Shown: positions 1 to 8,221 of the stretch, piece by piece
How the letters are laid out: each line of letters begins with the position of its first letter
Position numbering within the stretch: position 1 is the stretch's first letter
Notes under the pieces: model-generated
What the model was told of the DNA's origin: nothing
Seen by the model: only the letters and a program-made list of their open reading frames with translations
Database searches by the model: none
Program-made: the position numbers and the translations under genes
Source: Flavobacterium chilense
Lineage (GTDB): Bacteria; Bacteroidota; Bacteroidia; Flavobacteriales; Flavobacteriaceae
Assembly: GCF_001602525.1 (NCBI RefSeq)
Contig: NZ_LSYT01000008.1
Coordinates: forward strand, 186,001-250,000
Direction of reading: 5' to 3'
DNA length: 64,000 nucleotides

Positions 1-739
1 AGCAGTTATTCCTTTTGGAGGAAATGTAATTACAGATGATATTAAAGAAGGCTGTTCGATTATCGAAAAACAAGCAGAGCTTTTAAAAATAAAATTCGGA
101 TCAGCCTGGCCGGGAGAAAATAAAGACAACGAGATTGTTTCTATCCCTGGTTTAAGAGGAAGAGAGCCAAAAGAGATTTCATTAAAAAATCTTTCTAAAA
201 TTATTCACGCCCGTGTGGTGGAAATTGTAGAACAGGTTTTTGCTGAAATTAAAGCTTACGGACACGAAGATCCTCGTAAAAAATTAATTGCCGGAATCGT
301 TCTTACAGGTGGTGGGGCTCAGCTAAAACACATTAAACAATTAGTAGAGTACATTACAGGTATGGATACCAGAATTGGATATCCAAACGAGCATTTAGCA
401 GGAAATTCAAGCGAAGAAATTTCAAGCCCGTTATTTGCAACTGCTGTTGGATTAGTAATGAACAGTATCGAAAATAGCACACAAAGTGCTGTAAGAATGG
501 AAATTGTAAATGAACAGCCAAAAGTAGTATACAGAAATGTTCCGGTTCAGCCACAGCAACCGGTACAACAGCGATACGAAGTTGAAGAAAACTACGTTGA
601 AAGAGTAGAAACTGTTGAAGAAACAAGAGAAGTTAGAAATAATAACTCTAAAGAAGAATCTACCGAAACAAAAATAAGAAGATCATTTTTTGACCGATAT
701 GTCGATAAAATCAAAGATTTTTTAGACAACGCAGAATAA
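1..739 (+). CDS. ftsA: Cell division protein FtsA, C-terminal part
   Basis: The gene runs in from the left edge; the reading frame starts at base 2 and 245 residues are visible. FtsA is the actin-like protein that tethers FtsZ to the membrane and recruits the divisome. The visible part reads AVIPFGGNVITDDIKEG, the actin-fold region that handles nucleotide, followed by a helix and the glycine-rich motif LTGGGAQLKHI of the second phosphate-binding loop. A Gln/Glu-rich linker of about 60 residues follows. The end, FFDRYVDKIKDFLDN, looks like the amphipathic membrane-targeting helix typical of FtsA. ftsZ starts 83 bases downstream, the usual division and cell-wall order. The internal GTG at 215 is not a start, because conserved sequence continues upstream of it. 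Confidence 0.95.
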   Translation, partial: AVIPFGGNVITDDIKEGCSIIEKQAELLKIKFGSAWPGENKDNEIVSIPGLRGREPKEISLKNLSKIIHARVVEIVEQVFAEIKAYGHEDPRKKLIAGIVLTGGGAQLKHIKQLVEYITGMDTRIGYPNEHLAGNSSEEISSPLFATAVGLVMNSIENSTQSAVRMEIVNEQPKVVYRNVPVQPQQPVQQRYEVEENYVERVETVEETREVRNNNSKEESTETKIRRSFFDRYVDKIKDFLDNAE

Positions 740-822
740 GATAATAAGAGAAAAGGAATTACTATTGGCCCCAAGTCAAGAAGTAAAAAATGTATTAAAT
801 AAGAATTTCAAAAACCAAAAAG

Positions 823-2805
823 ATGATGAGCAACTCAGAATTTGGAAGCATTTCATTTGATTTACCAAAAAACCAATCAAATGTAATCAAAGTAATAGGT
901 GTAGGTGGAGGAGGTAGTAATGCTATCAACCATATGTTTAAACAAGGTATTAAAGGCGTTGATTTTATCGTTTGTAATACTGACTCACAGGCACTGCAGA
1001 ACAGTTCGGTACCTAACAAAATTCAGTTAGGGGTTAATTTAACAGAAGGTCTTGGAGCAGGAGCAAATCCTGATGTAGGACAACAATCTGCTATTGAAAG
1101 TATTGCCGATATCGAGAAAATGTTAGATCGTGGTACCAAAATGGTATTCATTACAGCTGGTATGGGTGGTGGAACCGGTACTGGTGCAGCTCCGGTAATT
1201 GCGCAATTGGCAAAAGAAAGAGAGATCTTAACTGTTGGTATCGTAACAATCCCTTTTCAGTTTGAAGGAAAGGTACGTCAGGAGCAGGCGCTTTTAGGAA
1301 TCGAAAAATTGCGTAAGCAGGTAGATTCGTTAATTGTAATCAATAATAATAAGTTAAGAGAAGTATACGGAAATCTTGGTTTTAAAGCAGGATTCTCTAA
1401 AGCGGACGAAGTTTTGGCAACAGCCTCAAGAGGTATTGCTGAAGTTATTACGCACCACTATACTCAAAATATCGATTTACGTGATGCTAAAACTGTTTTG
1501 TCAAACAGTGGAACAGCAATCATGGGATCTTCTGTTGCCGCAGGTGAAAACAGAGCCAAAGACGCTATCATTTCGGCATTAGATTCTCCATTGTTAAATG
1601 ACAACAAAATTACAGGAGCCAAAAACGTATTGTTGCTTATCGTTTCTGGATCAAATGAAATTACATTGGATGAAATTGGAGAAATCAATGATCACATTCA
1701 GGCAGAAGCAGGTTACAATGCCAATATTATCATGGGAGTTGGTGAAGACGAAACTCTTGGTGAGGCAATTGCCGTAACTATTATTGCGACTGGTTTTGAT
1801 GTTGAACAACAAAATGAAATTGTTAATACAGAACCTAAAAAAATCATTCATACATTAGAAGATGAACAAAGAAGCGTTCATAATCTAACCAATAAACCAG
1901 TTACATCTTTTGATCTTACAATTGATACGCCTACAGCAAAATCAGAAGAAAAGATTGTTTTTGATTTAATGGAAGATGAAGATACATTTACTCCAACAGC
2001 ACATATACCAACTCCTGTTGCTCCAACGATGAATCAGGAAGAATTGGTTGTAATGTCTGAGTTTATTAAAAACCTGGATGTAACTTTTGAGATTGTTTCG
2101 CCAATTACAGATATCGATTTTACGATTTCGACTCCGGAAGTGCAAACTTTTCAGGATGTAAAACCTGTTCAGCAAAGAACTTTTGAAAGAGAAGAACAAA
2201 CTACTTTTTCATTTGACTTACCGCTTTTCAGATCAGAGCCAGAAGTTAAAAAAGAACCAGTTGCAGAGCAGGAAAATAAAATTTTGTTCGAACTAACGAA
2301 TGAGACCCGTAATATAAAAGTAAATGATCCAGTACAATTTGTACCGGTTACTGAACTTTCAGACAAAGGAATCATCAAATATTCGTTAGAAGAATACATG
2401 GAGGTTGAAAATGATCTGATGGCATCAAAACCTGTTGAAAAAGTGGTAGAAGAAGTAATTCCGGCGGAATTAAATATCACCATGAAACCAAAAGTTGATT
2501 TTGCCAGCGAAGCTACTTTCACAACTACTTCAGAAGTTTCTCCGATGGAATTGACAATTGAGGAAACTTTACGCCTAAGAGCAGAAGAAAGAAGAAAAAA
2601 ATTAAAAGAATTTAATTATAAATTCCATAATAATGTTTCAAGAATTGATGAGCTTGAAAAAGAGCCGGCTTACAAAAGATTAGGAATCGATTTGTCAAAC
2701 TCTCAGTCAGGTAACACCAATTCAAGAATTTCAGTTGGGACAGACAGCAATAATGATTTACAATTGCGTTCAAATAATTCATTTTTGCACGACAACGTAG
2801 ATTAA
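823..2805 (+). CDS. ftsZ: Cell division protein FtsZ
   Basis: Tubulin-like GTPase that polymerises into the Z ring. The GTPase domain fills roughly residues 20-330: the nucleotide loop GVGGGGSNAINHM (27-38) and the tubulin signature GGGTGTG (115-121) are intact. Behind it is a long, acidic, low-complexity linker (about 335-600), which makes the protein 660 residues against about 380-400 in most bacteria; such long linkers are usual in Bacteroidota. A short conserved block near 615-632, EKEPAYKRLGIDL, probably serves as the C-terminal partner-binding peptide. Two adjacent ATG codons (823 and 826) could start it. It follows ftsA and is closed by a strong terminator, so it is probably the last gene of the division operon. 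Confidence 0.97.
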   Translation: MMSNSEFGSISFDLPKNQSNVIKVIGVGGGGSNAINHMFKQGIKGVDFIVCNTDSQALQNSSVPNKIQLGVNLTEGLGAGANPDVGQQSAIESIADIEKMLDRGTKMVFITAGMGGGTGTGAAPVIAQLAKEREILTVGIVTIPFQFEGKVRQEQALLGIEKLRKQVDSLIVINNNKLREVYGNLGFKAGFSKADEVLATASRGIAEVITHHYTQNIDLRDAKTVLSNSGTAIMGSSVAAGENRAKDAIISALDSPLLNDNKITGAKNVLLLIVSGSNEITLDEIGEINDHIQAEAGYNANIIMGVGEDETLGEAIAVTIIATGFDVEQQNEIVNTEPKKIIHTLEDEQRSVHNLTNKPVTSFDLTIDTPTAKSEEKIVFDLMEDEDTFTPTAHIPTPVAPTMNQEELVVMSEFIKNLDVTFEIVSPITDIDFTISTPEVQTFQDVKPVQQRTFEREEQTTFSFDLPLFRSEPEVKKEPVAEQENKILFELTNETRNIKVNDPVQFVPVTELSDKGIIKYSLEEYMEVENDLMASKPVEKVVEEVIPAELNITMKPKVDFASEATFTTTSEVSPMELTIEETLRLRAEERRKKLKEFNYKFHNNVSRIDELEKEPAYKRLGIDLSNSQSGNTNSRISVGTDSNNDLQLRSNNSFLHDNVD

Positions 2806-2830
2806 TCTTGTGATCTTAATAATTTAAGAT

Positions 2831-2869
2831 GACCCGAAAATTGGATTTAATTTTCGGGTTATTTTTTTT
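2831..2869 (+). terminator. Rho-independent terminator of ftsZ
   Basis: Stem ACCCGAAAATT paired with AATTTTCGGGT around a short loop, followed directly by a run of eight T with one preceding A. It lies 26 bases behind the ftsZ stop. Confidence 0.9.
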
Positions 2870-2925
2870 ATCTTCGCACAGAATTTAGAAATTTGACTTT
2901 TAAAATAGTATTTTAAAGACAATCT

Positions 2926-2990
2926 TGTCACCCTGAGCGAAGTCGAAGGACTTCTCATTGGAAAGGGCTTCGACTTCGCTCAGCCTGACA
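2926..2990. repeat. REP-like palindrome (CCTGAGCGAAGTCGAAG type)
   Basis: An imperfect inverted repeat: TGTCACCCTGAGCGAAGTCG on one side and its near reverse complement ending CTCAGCCTGACA on the other, with a loop of about 18 bases. Its GC content is clearly higher than the flanks. The core GAGCGAAGTCGAAG is a word known as a dispersed intergenic palindrome in many bacterial genomes, so this is probably one copy of an interspersed family. Confidence 0.7.
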
Positions 2991-3053
2991 ACTTAAAAAT
3001 ACTAAATAAAAACAATTAATAGGCATTTGCTTATTTTAAATAAAAAATAAAAG

Positions 3054-3503
3054 ATGAGTTTACAAGCAAAAATCATGGATGAAATAAAAACCGCCATGAA
3101 AGCAAAAGATACTGTAGCGTTAGAAGCATTAAGAGCAATTAAATCTGAATTGTTATTAGCCTCTACAGCTTCAGGATCTAAAGAAGATTTAAAAGAAGAC
3201 GAAGAGATTAAATTACTTCAAAGATTAGTTAAAACCCGTAAAGAAAGCGCAAGAATCTTTACAGAGCAAAACCGTCCTGATTTAGCAGAACCGGAATTAG
3301 CTCAGGTTGCTGTAATTGAGAAGTTTTTACCGGCACAATTAAGTGAAGAAGAAGTAGAGGCTGTAATTGCAAAAATTATTGCTGAAACAGGCGCTTCAGG
3401 AATCGCTTCAATGGGTAAAGTTATGGGATTAGCATCTGCACAATTAGGCGGAACTGCTGAAGGAAAAACCATTTCTACAATTGTGAAAAAATTATTATCA
3501 TAA
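3054..3503 (+). CDS. GatB/YqeY domain protein
   Basis: A 149-residue protein of the YqeY family, which is related to the tail domain of the GatB subunit of the tRNA-dependent amidotransferase. The sequence shows the typical helical N-terminal half (LQAKIMDEIKTAMKAKDTVA, ALRAIKSELL) and the helical C-terminal half with EKFLPAQLSEEEVEAVI, GASGIASMGKVMG and GTAEGKTISTIVKKLL. Length and layout match stand-alone YqeY proteins. The family's precise role is unsettled; a link to tRNA handling is inferred from the GatB homology. It is a single gene between the repeat at 2.9 kb and a tRNA. The start is preceded by an A-rich stretch rather than a Shine-Dalgarno site. Confidence 0.9.
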   Translation: MSLQAKIMDEIKTAMKAKDTVALEALRAIKSELLLASTASGSKEDLKEDEEIKLLQRLVKTRKESARIFTEQNRPDLAEPELAQVAVIEKFLPAQLSEEEVEAVIAKIIAETGASGIASMGKVMGLASAQLGGTAEGKTISTIVKKLLS

Positions 3504-3508
3504 ATAAA

Positions 3509-3557
3509 TTTTAGAGTTCAGAACTTAGATCGCTAATCGAAATTCTGAACTCTAAAA
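3509..3557. repeat. Inverted repeat between yqeY-like gene and tRNA-Arg
   Basis: TTTTAGAGTTCAGAA and its exact reverse complement TTCTGAACTCTAAAA enclose a 19-base loop. The flanking A and T runs could let it end transcription of the upstream gene, but no long T tract follows on either strand, so a processing or spacing element before the tRNA is equally possible. Confidence 0.5.
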
Positions 3558-3570
3558 TCATAAATCAACT

Positions 3571-3644
3571 GACCGCGTAGTTCAACTGGATAGAATATCA
3601 GATTTCGGCTCTGAGGGTTGGGGGTTCGAACCCCTCCGCGGTCA
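3571..3644 (+). tRNA. tRNA-Arg, anticodon TCG
   Basis: The 74-base sequence folds as a complete cloverleaf. The acceptor stem GACCGCG pairs with CGCGGTC followed by discriminator A. The D arm is GTTCAACTGGATAGAAT. The anticodon stem TCAGA/TCTGA carries the loop TTTCGGC, so the anticodon is TCG, reading CGA arginine codons. The T arm is GGGGG-TTCGAAC-CCCTC with one G-U pair. The CCA end is not encoded, as usual in this phylum. Confidence 0.95.
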
Positions 3645-3655
3645 CTATAAATTTT

Positions 3656-3687
3656 AAAGCCTGAGAATTATATTCTCAGGCTTTTTT
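3656..3687 (+). terminator. Terminator behind tRNA-Arg
   Basis: Perfect stem AGCCTGAGAAT/ATTCTCAGGCT with a three-base loop, then TTTTT. It lies 12 bases behind the tRNA. Confidence 0.9.
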
Positions 3688-3707
3688 ATGCAATTAGATT
3701 TGTTTTA

Positions 3708-4076
3708 TCATTTTTGATATGCACTAAAATCAGCTTCAAAACTTGTGAAATAATAAAATGAAATAACGATTAAACAAATTAAAATTACAAATAAATCTTG
3801 TTTTAGGAATTTAAATATAGTTGATATTAATAATCCAAAGGTTATAATCAATCCTTTTTGAGCATACGGTGCAAAAATCTCAAGACCTATAATTTTAGGA
3901 ATTAAAGGGTTTTGAAAATTAAATTTTGTTGAATAGTAAATTGCAAAAACGAATAACAAGTGAAAAATTAAAATTAACAAAAAAGCATTTGCCATTTTTT
4001 CAAAACCTATTTTCTTATTTATTTCGATTAATTTTTTTAGCATTTTTTTTCTTTTTTCGATTAGATATTTAATCAC
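3708..4076 (-). CDS. Small membrane protein of unknown function
   Basis: I do not recognise this 122-residue protein. It has a basic N-terminus, then three hydrophobic stretches around residues 30-47, 66-86 and 92-110, so it should be an inner-membrane protein with three spans. The longest frame starts with a GTG that overlaps the TAG stop of the upstream gene (shared base 4076), which suggests translational coupling. An ATG at residue 12 (base 4043), just behind a long A-rich run, is an equally good start. With its neighbour it forms a two-gene unit ending near the tRNA-Arg terminator. Confidence 0.6.
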   Translation of the reverse strand: MIKYLIEKRKKMLKKLIEINKKIGFEKMANAFLLILIFHLLFVFAIYYSTKFNFQNPLIPKIIGLEIFAPYAQKGLIITFGLLISTIFKFLKQDLFVILICLIVISFYYFTSFEADFSAYQK

Positions 4077-4846
4077 TAGTAGTTAATAATGTTCTTTACT
4101 CCTAAGGATTTTAAATCTAAATCAGTTTCAAAAAAAGGATTTTTAGCTTTTTTCAATAATTCTTCTCTTACATTCGTTACTGAAATAAATCCCCAATTAT
4201 TTTTAATTGCAATAGCTGTAAAGGTCAGGAAATCCTGAAAATAATCTTCAGATTCGGGATTTTTTGCAAATAGATTGTCTTTGTCTAGCCATAGTAGTTG
4301 TAATTCTTCATTGGTTATCCAATTAATTATTCCTTCTCCCCCATAAGAGTAAACGCATCCAGTCTCTGTATGCATTATTTGTGAAATAATTTGTTCTGAA
4401 ACTGATTTTGGCTTGGCATCAACAGCTCCTGAAAAAATGCGGCGTCCTAAAATCAAATGTGGATTAAAGCTGGCACATTCAGAGAATAATAGTAGTGGTA
4501 AAGTATCATTGAGGTCTGCAAATGCGTAAGTGTTTTTTAATATAAATTCTTTTTCATCTTGATTTAACTGATGTCGGAATTTTGAATATTCTTCATTAGG
4601 CTGTTTCTTTCTATTGAAAATGGAAGATAGTTCTTCATGTCGTTTAAAATCTTTATCTAAGTGTTGACAAAAATCTAGCATTGCTTTTATTCTTGCATCG
4701 CTATTATTATTGTCGAATAAAATGTGCTTCCATAAATCAGATTTAAAATATTTTTTTAATAAATGGCCTTCATTAGATAAGTCAGATGCTATGTTAGCAT
4801 AAAAGTATTTATCATCGAAAAAATGTAAAGTATTCCAATCACTCAT
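4076..4846 (-). CDS. Soluble protein of unknown function
   Basis: A 256-residue protein with no signal peptide or membrane segment; I cannot assign a family. It is acidic and rich in aromatic residues. An N-terminal part of about 100 residues looks helical. The second half carries HLILGRRIFSGAV and a Gly/Tyr stretch CVYSYGGEGIINWI, and the C-terminal 40 residues contain FISVTNVREELLKKA. It shares a base with the membrane protein gene downstream, so the two are probably made together. The pairing of a soluble protein with a small membrane protein would fit an effector/partner or a sensor/anchor pair, but nothing in the sequence decides this. Confidence 0.6.
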   Translation of the reverse strand: MSDWNTLHFFDDKYFYANIASDLSNEGHLLKKYFKSDLWKHILFDNNNSDARIKAMLDFCQHLDKDFKRHEELSSIFNRKKQPNEEYSKFRHQLNQDEKEFILKNTYAFADLNDTLPLLLFSECASFNPHLILGRRIFSGAVDAKPKSVSEQIISQIMHTETGCVYSYGGEGIINWITNEELQLLWLDKDNLFAKNPESEDYFQDFLTFTAIAIKNNWGFISVTNVREELLKKAKNPFFETDLDLKSLGVKNIINY

Positions 4847-4860
4847 TTTTAAGTAGGTTT

Positions 4861-4896
4861 TTTTAAAACAAAAACCTATTTCATTACGAAATAGGT
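4861..4896 (-). terminator. Terminator behind the small membrane protein pair
   Basis: Read on the minus strand, the stem ACCTATTTC/GAAATAGGT with a five-base loop is followed by TTTTTGTTTT. It lies 29 bases behind the stop of the 63-residue gene and separates it from the next minus-strand unit. Confidence 0.8.
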
Positions 4897-4925
4897 GTTT
4901 TTATGTCTGTTTATGATCAGTTTTA

Positions 4926-5117
4926 TTATTTCCCAGAATTTCTCTTTCGGCTTTTGATTAGAACGGAAATTGATAATGAAAGCACAATGATATAAAGAAT
5001 TGCCAGTGCAGGTTTCTCAAATTTCAGGGTTTCAAAGTCAAATTGCTTGTACAATGCCGATACTAAAATAATGGCCACTATGCTAAAAGTAAATACGGGC
5101 ACTTTTTGATTTTCCAT
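4926..5117 (-). CDS. Small two-span membrane protein
   Basis: A 63-residue protein with two hydrophobic segments (about 8-24 and 36-53), separated by a short polar loop and ended by a basic tail (KSRKRNSGK). No family is recognised. It starts five bases behind the stop of the next gene upstream and shares its architecture, so the two are an operon and may be partners in one membrane complex. Confidence 0.6.
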   Translation of the reverse strand: MENQKVPVFTFSIVAIILVSALYKQFDFETLKFEKPALAILYIIVLSLSISVLIKSRKRNSGK

Positions 5118-5122
5118 GTTGT

Positions 5123-5380
5123 TTAAAGATTTCTGGATTTAATTTCTTTATTCATCAAACTTAAATTGATCAGTAAAGGAACAAAAGTCATAGGTAATGT
5201 AAAAACCGGAATAAGTGTTGCGATCGAAACATTCTTAACTCCTTTTGAACTAAAAATATAAATTACAACAGCGATAGCCAGTATAAAAATAATTCCGAAG
5301 CCAATCGAAACTCCTTTCAATAAATCCCTCTTTTTTATTAATTTTTCAGTTGTTAATTCCTGGTAAATACTTTTCTTCAT
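5123..5380 (-). CDS. Small two-span membrane protein
   Basis: An 85-residue protein. The N-terminus, YQELTTEKLIKKRDLLKG, is a charged amphipathic helix, followed by two hydrophobic spans (about 26-46 and 54-72) and a short charged tail. This N-terminal pattern recurs in small flavobacterial membrane proteins, some of which carry the uninformative label redox-active disulfide protein 2. No cysteine is present here, so a redox role has no support. It is the first gene of a two-gene operon with the 63-residue protein. Confidence 0.6.
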   Translation of the reverse strand: MKKSIYQELTTEKLIKKRDLLKGVSIGFGIIFILAIAVVIYIFSSKGVKNVSIATLIPVFTLPMTFVPLLINLSLMNKEIKSRNL

Positions 5381-5497
5381 CTGGATTGGTTAGTTTGTTT
5401 ATAGTGGTTATAAAAATGACGCCAATCATCCTAATTTTAGAATGTGTTGTGCCATAAGTTAATTTGTCTTTAAACGAATATATAAAATAATAAGGAA

Positions 5498-6340
5498 TTA
5501 TTTTATGGATTGATTTTTAAAATTCTCGTTTAGGATTTCTTTAATTGTTCTTAAAGCTGTTGTAGAAGTCTCCCGAATAATAATTTTATTTTTTTTGTTT
5601 TTGATTAAATCTGTAAACAAATTGTCTTCGGTATTAATGTCGACAATTGTTCCTCCATATTTTAAGGTTGTTTCAGCAATTGTCATTGGTAAATTTGTGG
5701 CACCCGAAGTTCCAACAATAAACAGTATACCTGAATTTTTGGCTATTTTAAGAGAACTAAAGATCTTGTTTGTCTTCTCGTTATAACGTTCATCAAACCA
5801 AAGAATATTTGGCCGCATCCAGCCACCGCACTCTTTACATTTTAATAGATCAATATCTTTAGCAGTCAGATCTTCGTCTATATCTTTTCCTTCAATTTCA
5901 GCAGGAAGTGATTCGATTTCCTTACAGCCATTAGAGCACTTAATTTCTCTGTTATTTCCGTGTATTTCATAAATTCTGTTACTTCTGGAACGACGATGTA
6001 AATTGTCTATGTTCTGAGTTATTAAATGAAATCTATCCTGTAAAAGATTTTCAATTTCCACTATTTCTCGATGACTCTGATTAGGCTGGGCATTTTCAAA
6101 CATCTTTTTTCTGAAAAGAGAGTATTGCCAAACCTCTTCGGGATTTTCTTTAAAATATGTAAAAGTTCCAAATTCTTCCGGTTTGTGAAATTTAGTTCCC
6201 TTTATCCATATACCGTCTATTCCTCTGTAAGTGGGTATTCCGCTTTCGGCCGAAATTCCGGCTCCGGTTAGAAATGTGAATAAATTTCGATTGTTTTTAT
6301 GGTAAACGTGCTTTATTATTTCTGTAAGTTGTTCTTTCAT
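5498..6340 (-). CDS. Sir2-family NAD-dependent protein deacylase
   Basis: Sirtuins remove acyl groups from lysine using NAD+. The family motifs are intact in a 280-residue protein: the NAD-binding GAGISAESGIPTYRG (27-41), the ribose-contacting TQNIDNLH, the catalytic histidine in YEIHGN, a four-cysteine zinc site made of CSNGC and CKEC, and VGTSGATNLP near the C-terminus. The first zinc half-site has three residues between its cysteines rather than the usual two. The Tyr/Arg pair that marks desuccinylase-type sirtuins is not evident, so substrate class is open. The gene stands alone with about 115-215 bases of empty sequence on both sides. It has the size and zinc site of a housekeeping sirtuin rather than of a fused defence SIR2 protein. 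Confidence 0.9.
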   Translation of the reverse strand: MKEQLTEIIKHVYHKNNRNLFTFLTGAGISAESGIPTYRGIDGIWIKGTKFHKPEEFGTFTYFKENPEEVWQYSLFRKKMFENAQPNQSHREIVEIENLLQDRFHLITQNIDNLHRRSRSNRIYEIHGNNREIKCSNGCKEIESLPAEIEGKDIDEDLTAKDIDLLKCKECGGWMRPNILWFDERYNEKTNKIFSSLKIAKNSGILFIVGTSGATNLPMTIAETTLKYGGTIVDINTEDNLFTDLIKNKKNKIIIRETSTTALRTIKEILNENFKNQSIK

Positions 6341-6554
6341 ATCTATAATGCTAAAATTGATTGGCTGCAGTTTATTTTAGCAATTAAAAAGCTTACTAAG
6401 CCAGTTGAAATTTATGTTGGGGGAGTTGTCATCAGATTAAGCGAATATAAGAAATGTTTTTATCGCAATAATTGATGAATGCAAAGTTTAAAATTAACAG
6501 ATGAAGTATGGTAATTGAACCAAGTGTTTTATGCTTTAATGTAATAACCAGATG
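6341..6554. other. Intergenic stretch without recognisable content
   Basis: AT-rich sequence between the sirtuin gene and the membrane protein gene downstream of it in the window. No open frame of interest, hairpin with a T tract or tRNA was found. It should contain the sirtuin promoter, but no convincing TTG...TAnnTTTG pair could be read. Confidence 0.4.
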
Positions 6555-7304
6555 TTATTTTTCAATTCTTTTTTCGGTATCTACCAGATTATTTTCCTGA
6601 TATAATTTTTGCCCAATTTTGCCCTGATCGCCCAAAGCGCGTCCTTTTATAAGCCACGCGATTCCGAATGCAAAAAGCGAAAGGGATTCAAAAACCAAAG
6701 TCGAATAAGAAAACCATTCTAATTTTGCAGCAATAGGAACCATTACAACGAAAACCAAAATTGAGTATCCGCAAATTCTGTAAATATTATTTTCATTCAG
6801 CATACTCTTAGAAATAGCGGTTTTGTTTTTCTGACCAATGGTAAAAACATTAATCGCCAATAAAGCTAATATCAGGAAAAAGAGTGCCGCAAAACCATAA
6901 TGAAGATATCCGGGCCATTTTTGGACAGATGGAATCAACGTATAAATTTTAGCTTTGAAATCATCCGGATTCGTTGGGAACAAAACAACTCCTATGGCCA
7001 TGATTCCGGCAATATTAGTTAATACATTATCATTCTTTAAGATCGAAGCATTTCCATAACCTTTATAACAAATTAAAAACAAACCTACTGCACACAAAGT
7101 TCCGGTAAAAACTTCCCTAAGATTAGTGTAATAATAATCACTGATCGAATACTGTACAGAAGTTTCAAAAAAAGAAATCAAAGACAAACCCACTAAAAGT
7201 ATAGGAAGACTTATACCTAAATAACCAATAGCACGTCTGATTCTTCTGTAAGTAAAGATATCGTAAGTTTCTAATGTAACCTCATTGTTTGAATCTGTCT
7301 TCAT
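6555..7304 (-). CDS. Multi-span integral membrane protein
   Basis: A 249-residue protein with about six hydrophobic segments (near 27-47, 66-82, 95-108, 131-151, 172-190 and 200-217). A conserved-looking loop, SISDYYYTNLREVFTG, lies between the first two spans and resembles DUF998-like or Frag1-like membrane proteins; I offer this only as a likeness. The loop KWPGYLHYGFAALFF carries a histidine and tryptophan at the membrane face. The tail is charged and cytoplasmic. It is 37 bases downstream of the methyltransferase gene and reads the same way, so it probably closes that operon. Confidence 0.65.
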   Translation of the reverse strand: MKTDSNNEVTLETYDIFTYRRIRRAIGYLGISLPILLVGLSLISFFETSVQYSISDYYYTNLREVFTGTLCAVGLFLICYKGYGNASILKNDNVLTNIAGIMAIGVVLFPTNPDDFKAKIYTLIPSVQKWPGYLHYGFAALFFLILALLAINVFTIGQKNKTAISKSMLNENNIYRICGYSILVFVVMVPIAAKLEWFSYSTLVFESLSLFAFGIAWLIKGRALGDQGKIGQKLYQENNLVDTEKRIEK

Positions 7305-7341
7305 GATACATACTGTTGATTAACAATGAATAAAGATAGGA

Positions 7342-8214
7342 TTATTGTTTTACTCCAATAGCTGTTCTGTAAAATTCATAACCATTTTCGGTTCGGTTGG
7401 GTAAATATTTTTCACGGTATTGATCTGCACCTAAATCTTCAATTAATTTAATATCAAATTGATTGAGATAATTGGATAATTCGTCTGGTGTAAAACCAAA
7501 TGTCCATTGTTCTTCAAGCTCATTAAGATCTTTTAGTAACTTTTCGCCACCTAAAAATGATTTTGGGTTTTCGAGAATGTCTTTGTGTACATAAGTAAAA
7601 ATAACATGAGAACCTTTTGCAAATTTTGAGATAAAAGAAAATGTACTTTTTACAGCGGCTGCAGTTAAATAGTTGGTAACACCTTCCCAGATTACAGCGG
7701 TAGGCAAGCTAAAATCTATCTTGTGCTGAGTTGCTAACTGATCAAGATCCTGTTTGTTGAAATCGATTTGAAGGAACTGAATATTATCAGGAATTTTTCC
7801 AAGACGATTTTTATAGGTTTGAATTTTAAAATTTGAAGTATTGGGATGATCAATTTCGATTACCGGAACAGATCGTAGAAAATCAAGACGAAGTCCTCTC
7901 GTATCAAATCCGGCGCCTAAAATAATTACTTGTTTTACTCCACTTGAAATTGCTTTATGAAGCAATTCGTCAATATATTTTGTTCGGGCAATTCCTGAAG
8001 AAAAAGCGCCCGGAACCTTTTGTTGAATGGTATTCTCGATATATTTCCTAACAAATGTATATCGCGAAAGGCGGGTGGCAATTCTCAGTTTAGCATCCAG
8101 AAAATGTATCGCATAAGGATCAGAAAACAATCGGTCTTTTGCCTGTAATCTTGTCTCTAAGGCTCGGAATAAAGCCATATATTGGGCAGTTCTGCTGGTT
8201 TTATCTGCTTTCAT
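7342..8214 (-). CDS. Class I SAM-dependent methyltransferase, LCMT-like
   Basis: The protein belongs to the leucine carboxyl methyltransferase-like family (PPM1/Tcmp-type), whose bacterial members methylate mostly unknown small molecules. Features are SRTAQYMALFRALE and RLFSDPYA near the N-terminus, the SAM-binding motif VIILGAGFDTRGLRL, the acidic VIEIDHPNT that binds the SAM ribose, and AVIWEGVTNYL for motif IV. A longer frame reaches back into the next gene, but the start at 8214 (MKADKTSRTAQ, 290 residues) matches the family N-terminus and leaves a normal seven-base gap. It sits between an Mpo1-like gene and a membrane protein gene, which hints at a lipid or hydrophobic substrate. Confidence 0.88.
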   Translation of the reverse strand: MKADKTSRTAQYMALFRALETRLQAKDRLFSDPYAIHFLDAKLRIATRLSRYTFVRKYIENTIQQKVPGAFSSGIARTKYIDELLHKAISSGVKQVIILGAGFDTRGLRLDFLRSVPVIEIDHPNTSNFKIQTYKNRLGKIPDNIQFLQIDFNKQDLDQLATQHKIDFSLPTAVIWEGVTNYLTAAAVKSTFSFISKFAKGSHVIFTYVHKDILENPKSFLGGEKLLKDLNELEEQWTFGFTPDELSNYLNQFDIKLIEDLGADQYREKYLPNRTENGYEFYRTAIGVKQ

Positions 8215-8221
8215 GATAATC

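Noticed and set aside
2169..2522. 117-codon minus-strand frame inside ftsZ
   Set aside because: It is a shadow of the FtsZ linker region, where low complexity keeps other frames open.
3571..3644. tRNA-Arg as the attachment site of an integrated element
   Set aside because: I found no second copy of the tRNA 3-prime end and no integrase gene in the window; only the orphan genes beside it keep the idea open.
5498..6340. Sirtuin gene as part of a SIR2-type phage defence system
   Set aside because: The protein is a stand-alone, zinc-containing sirtuin of normal length; no defence partner gene is adjacent.
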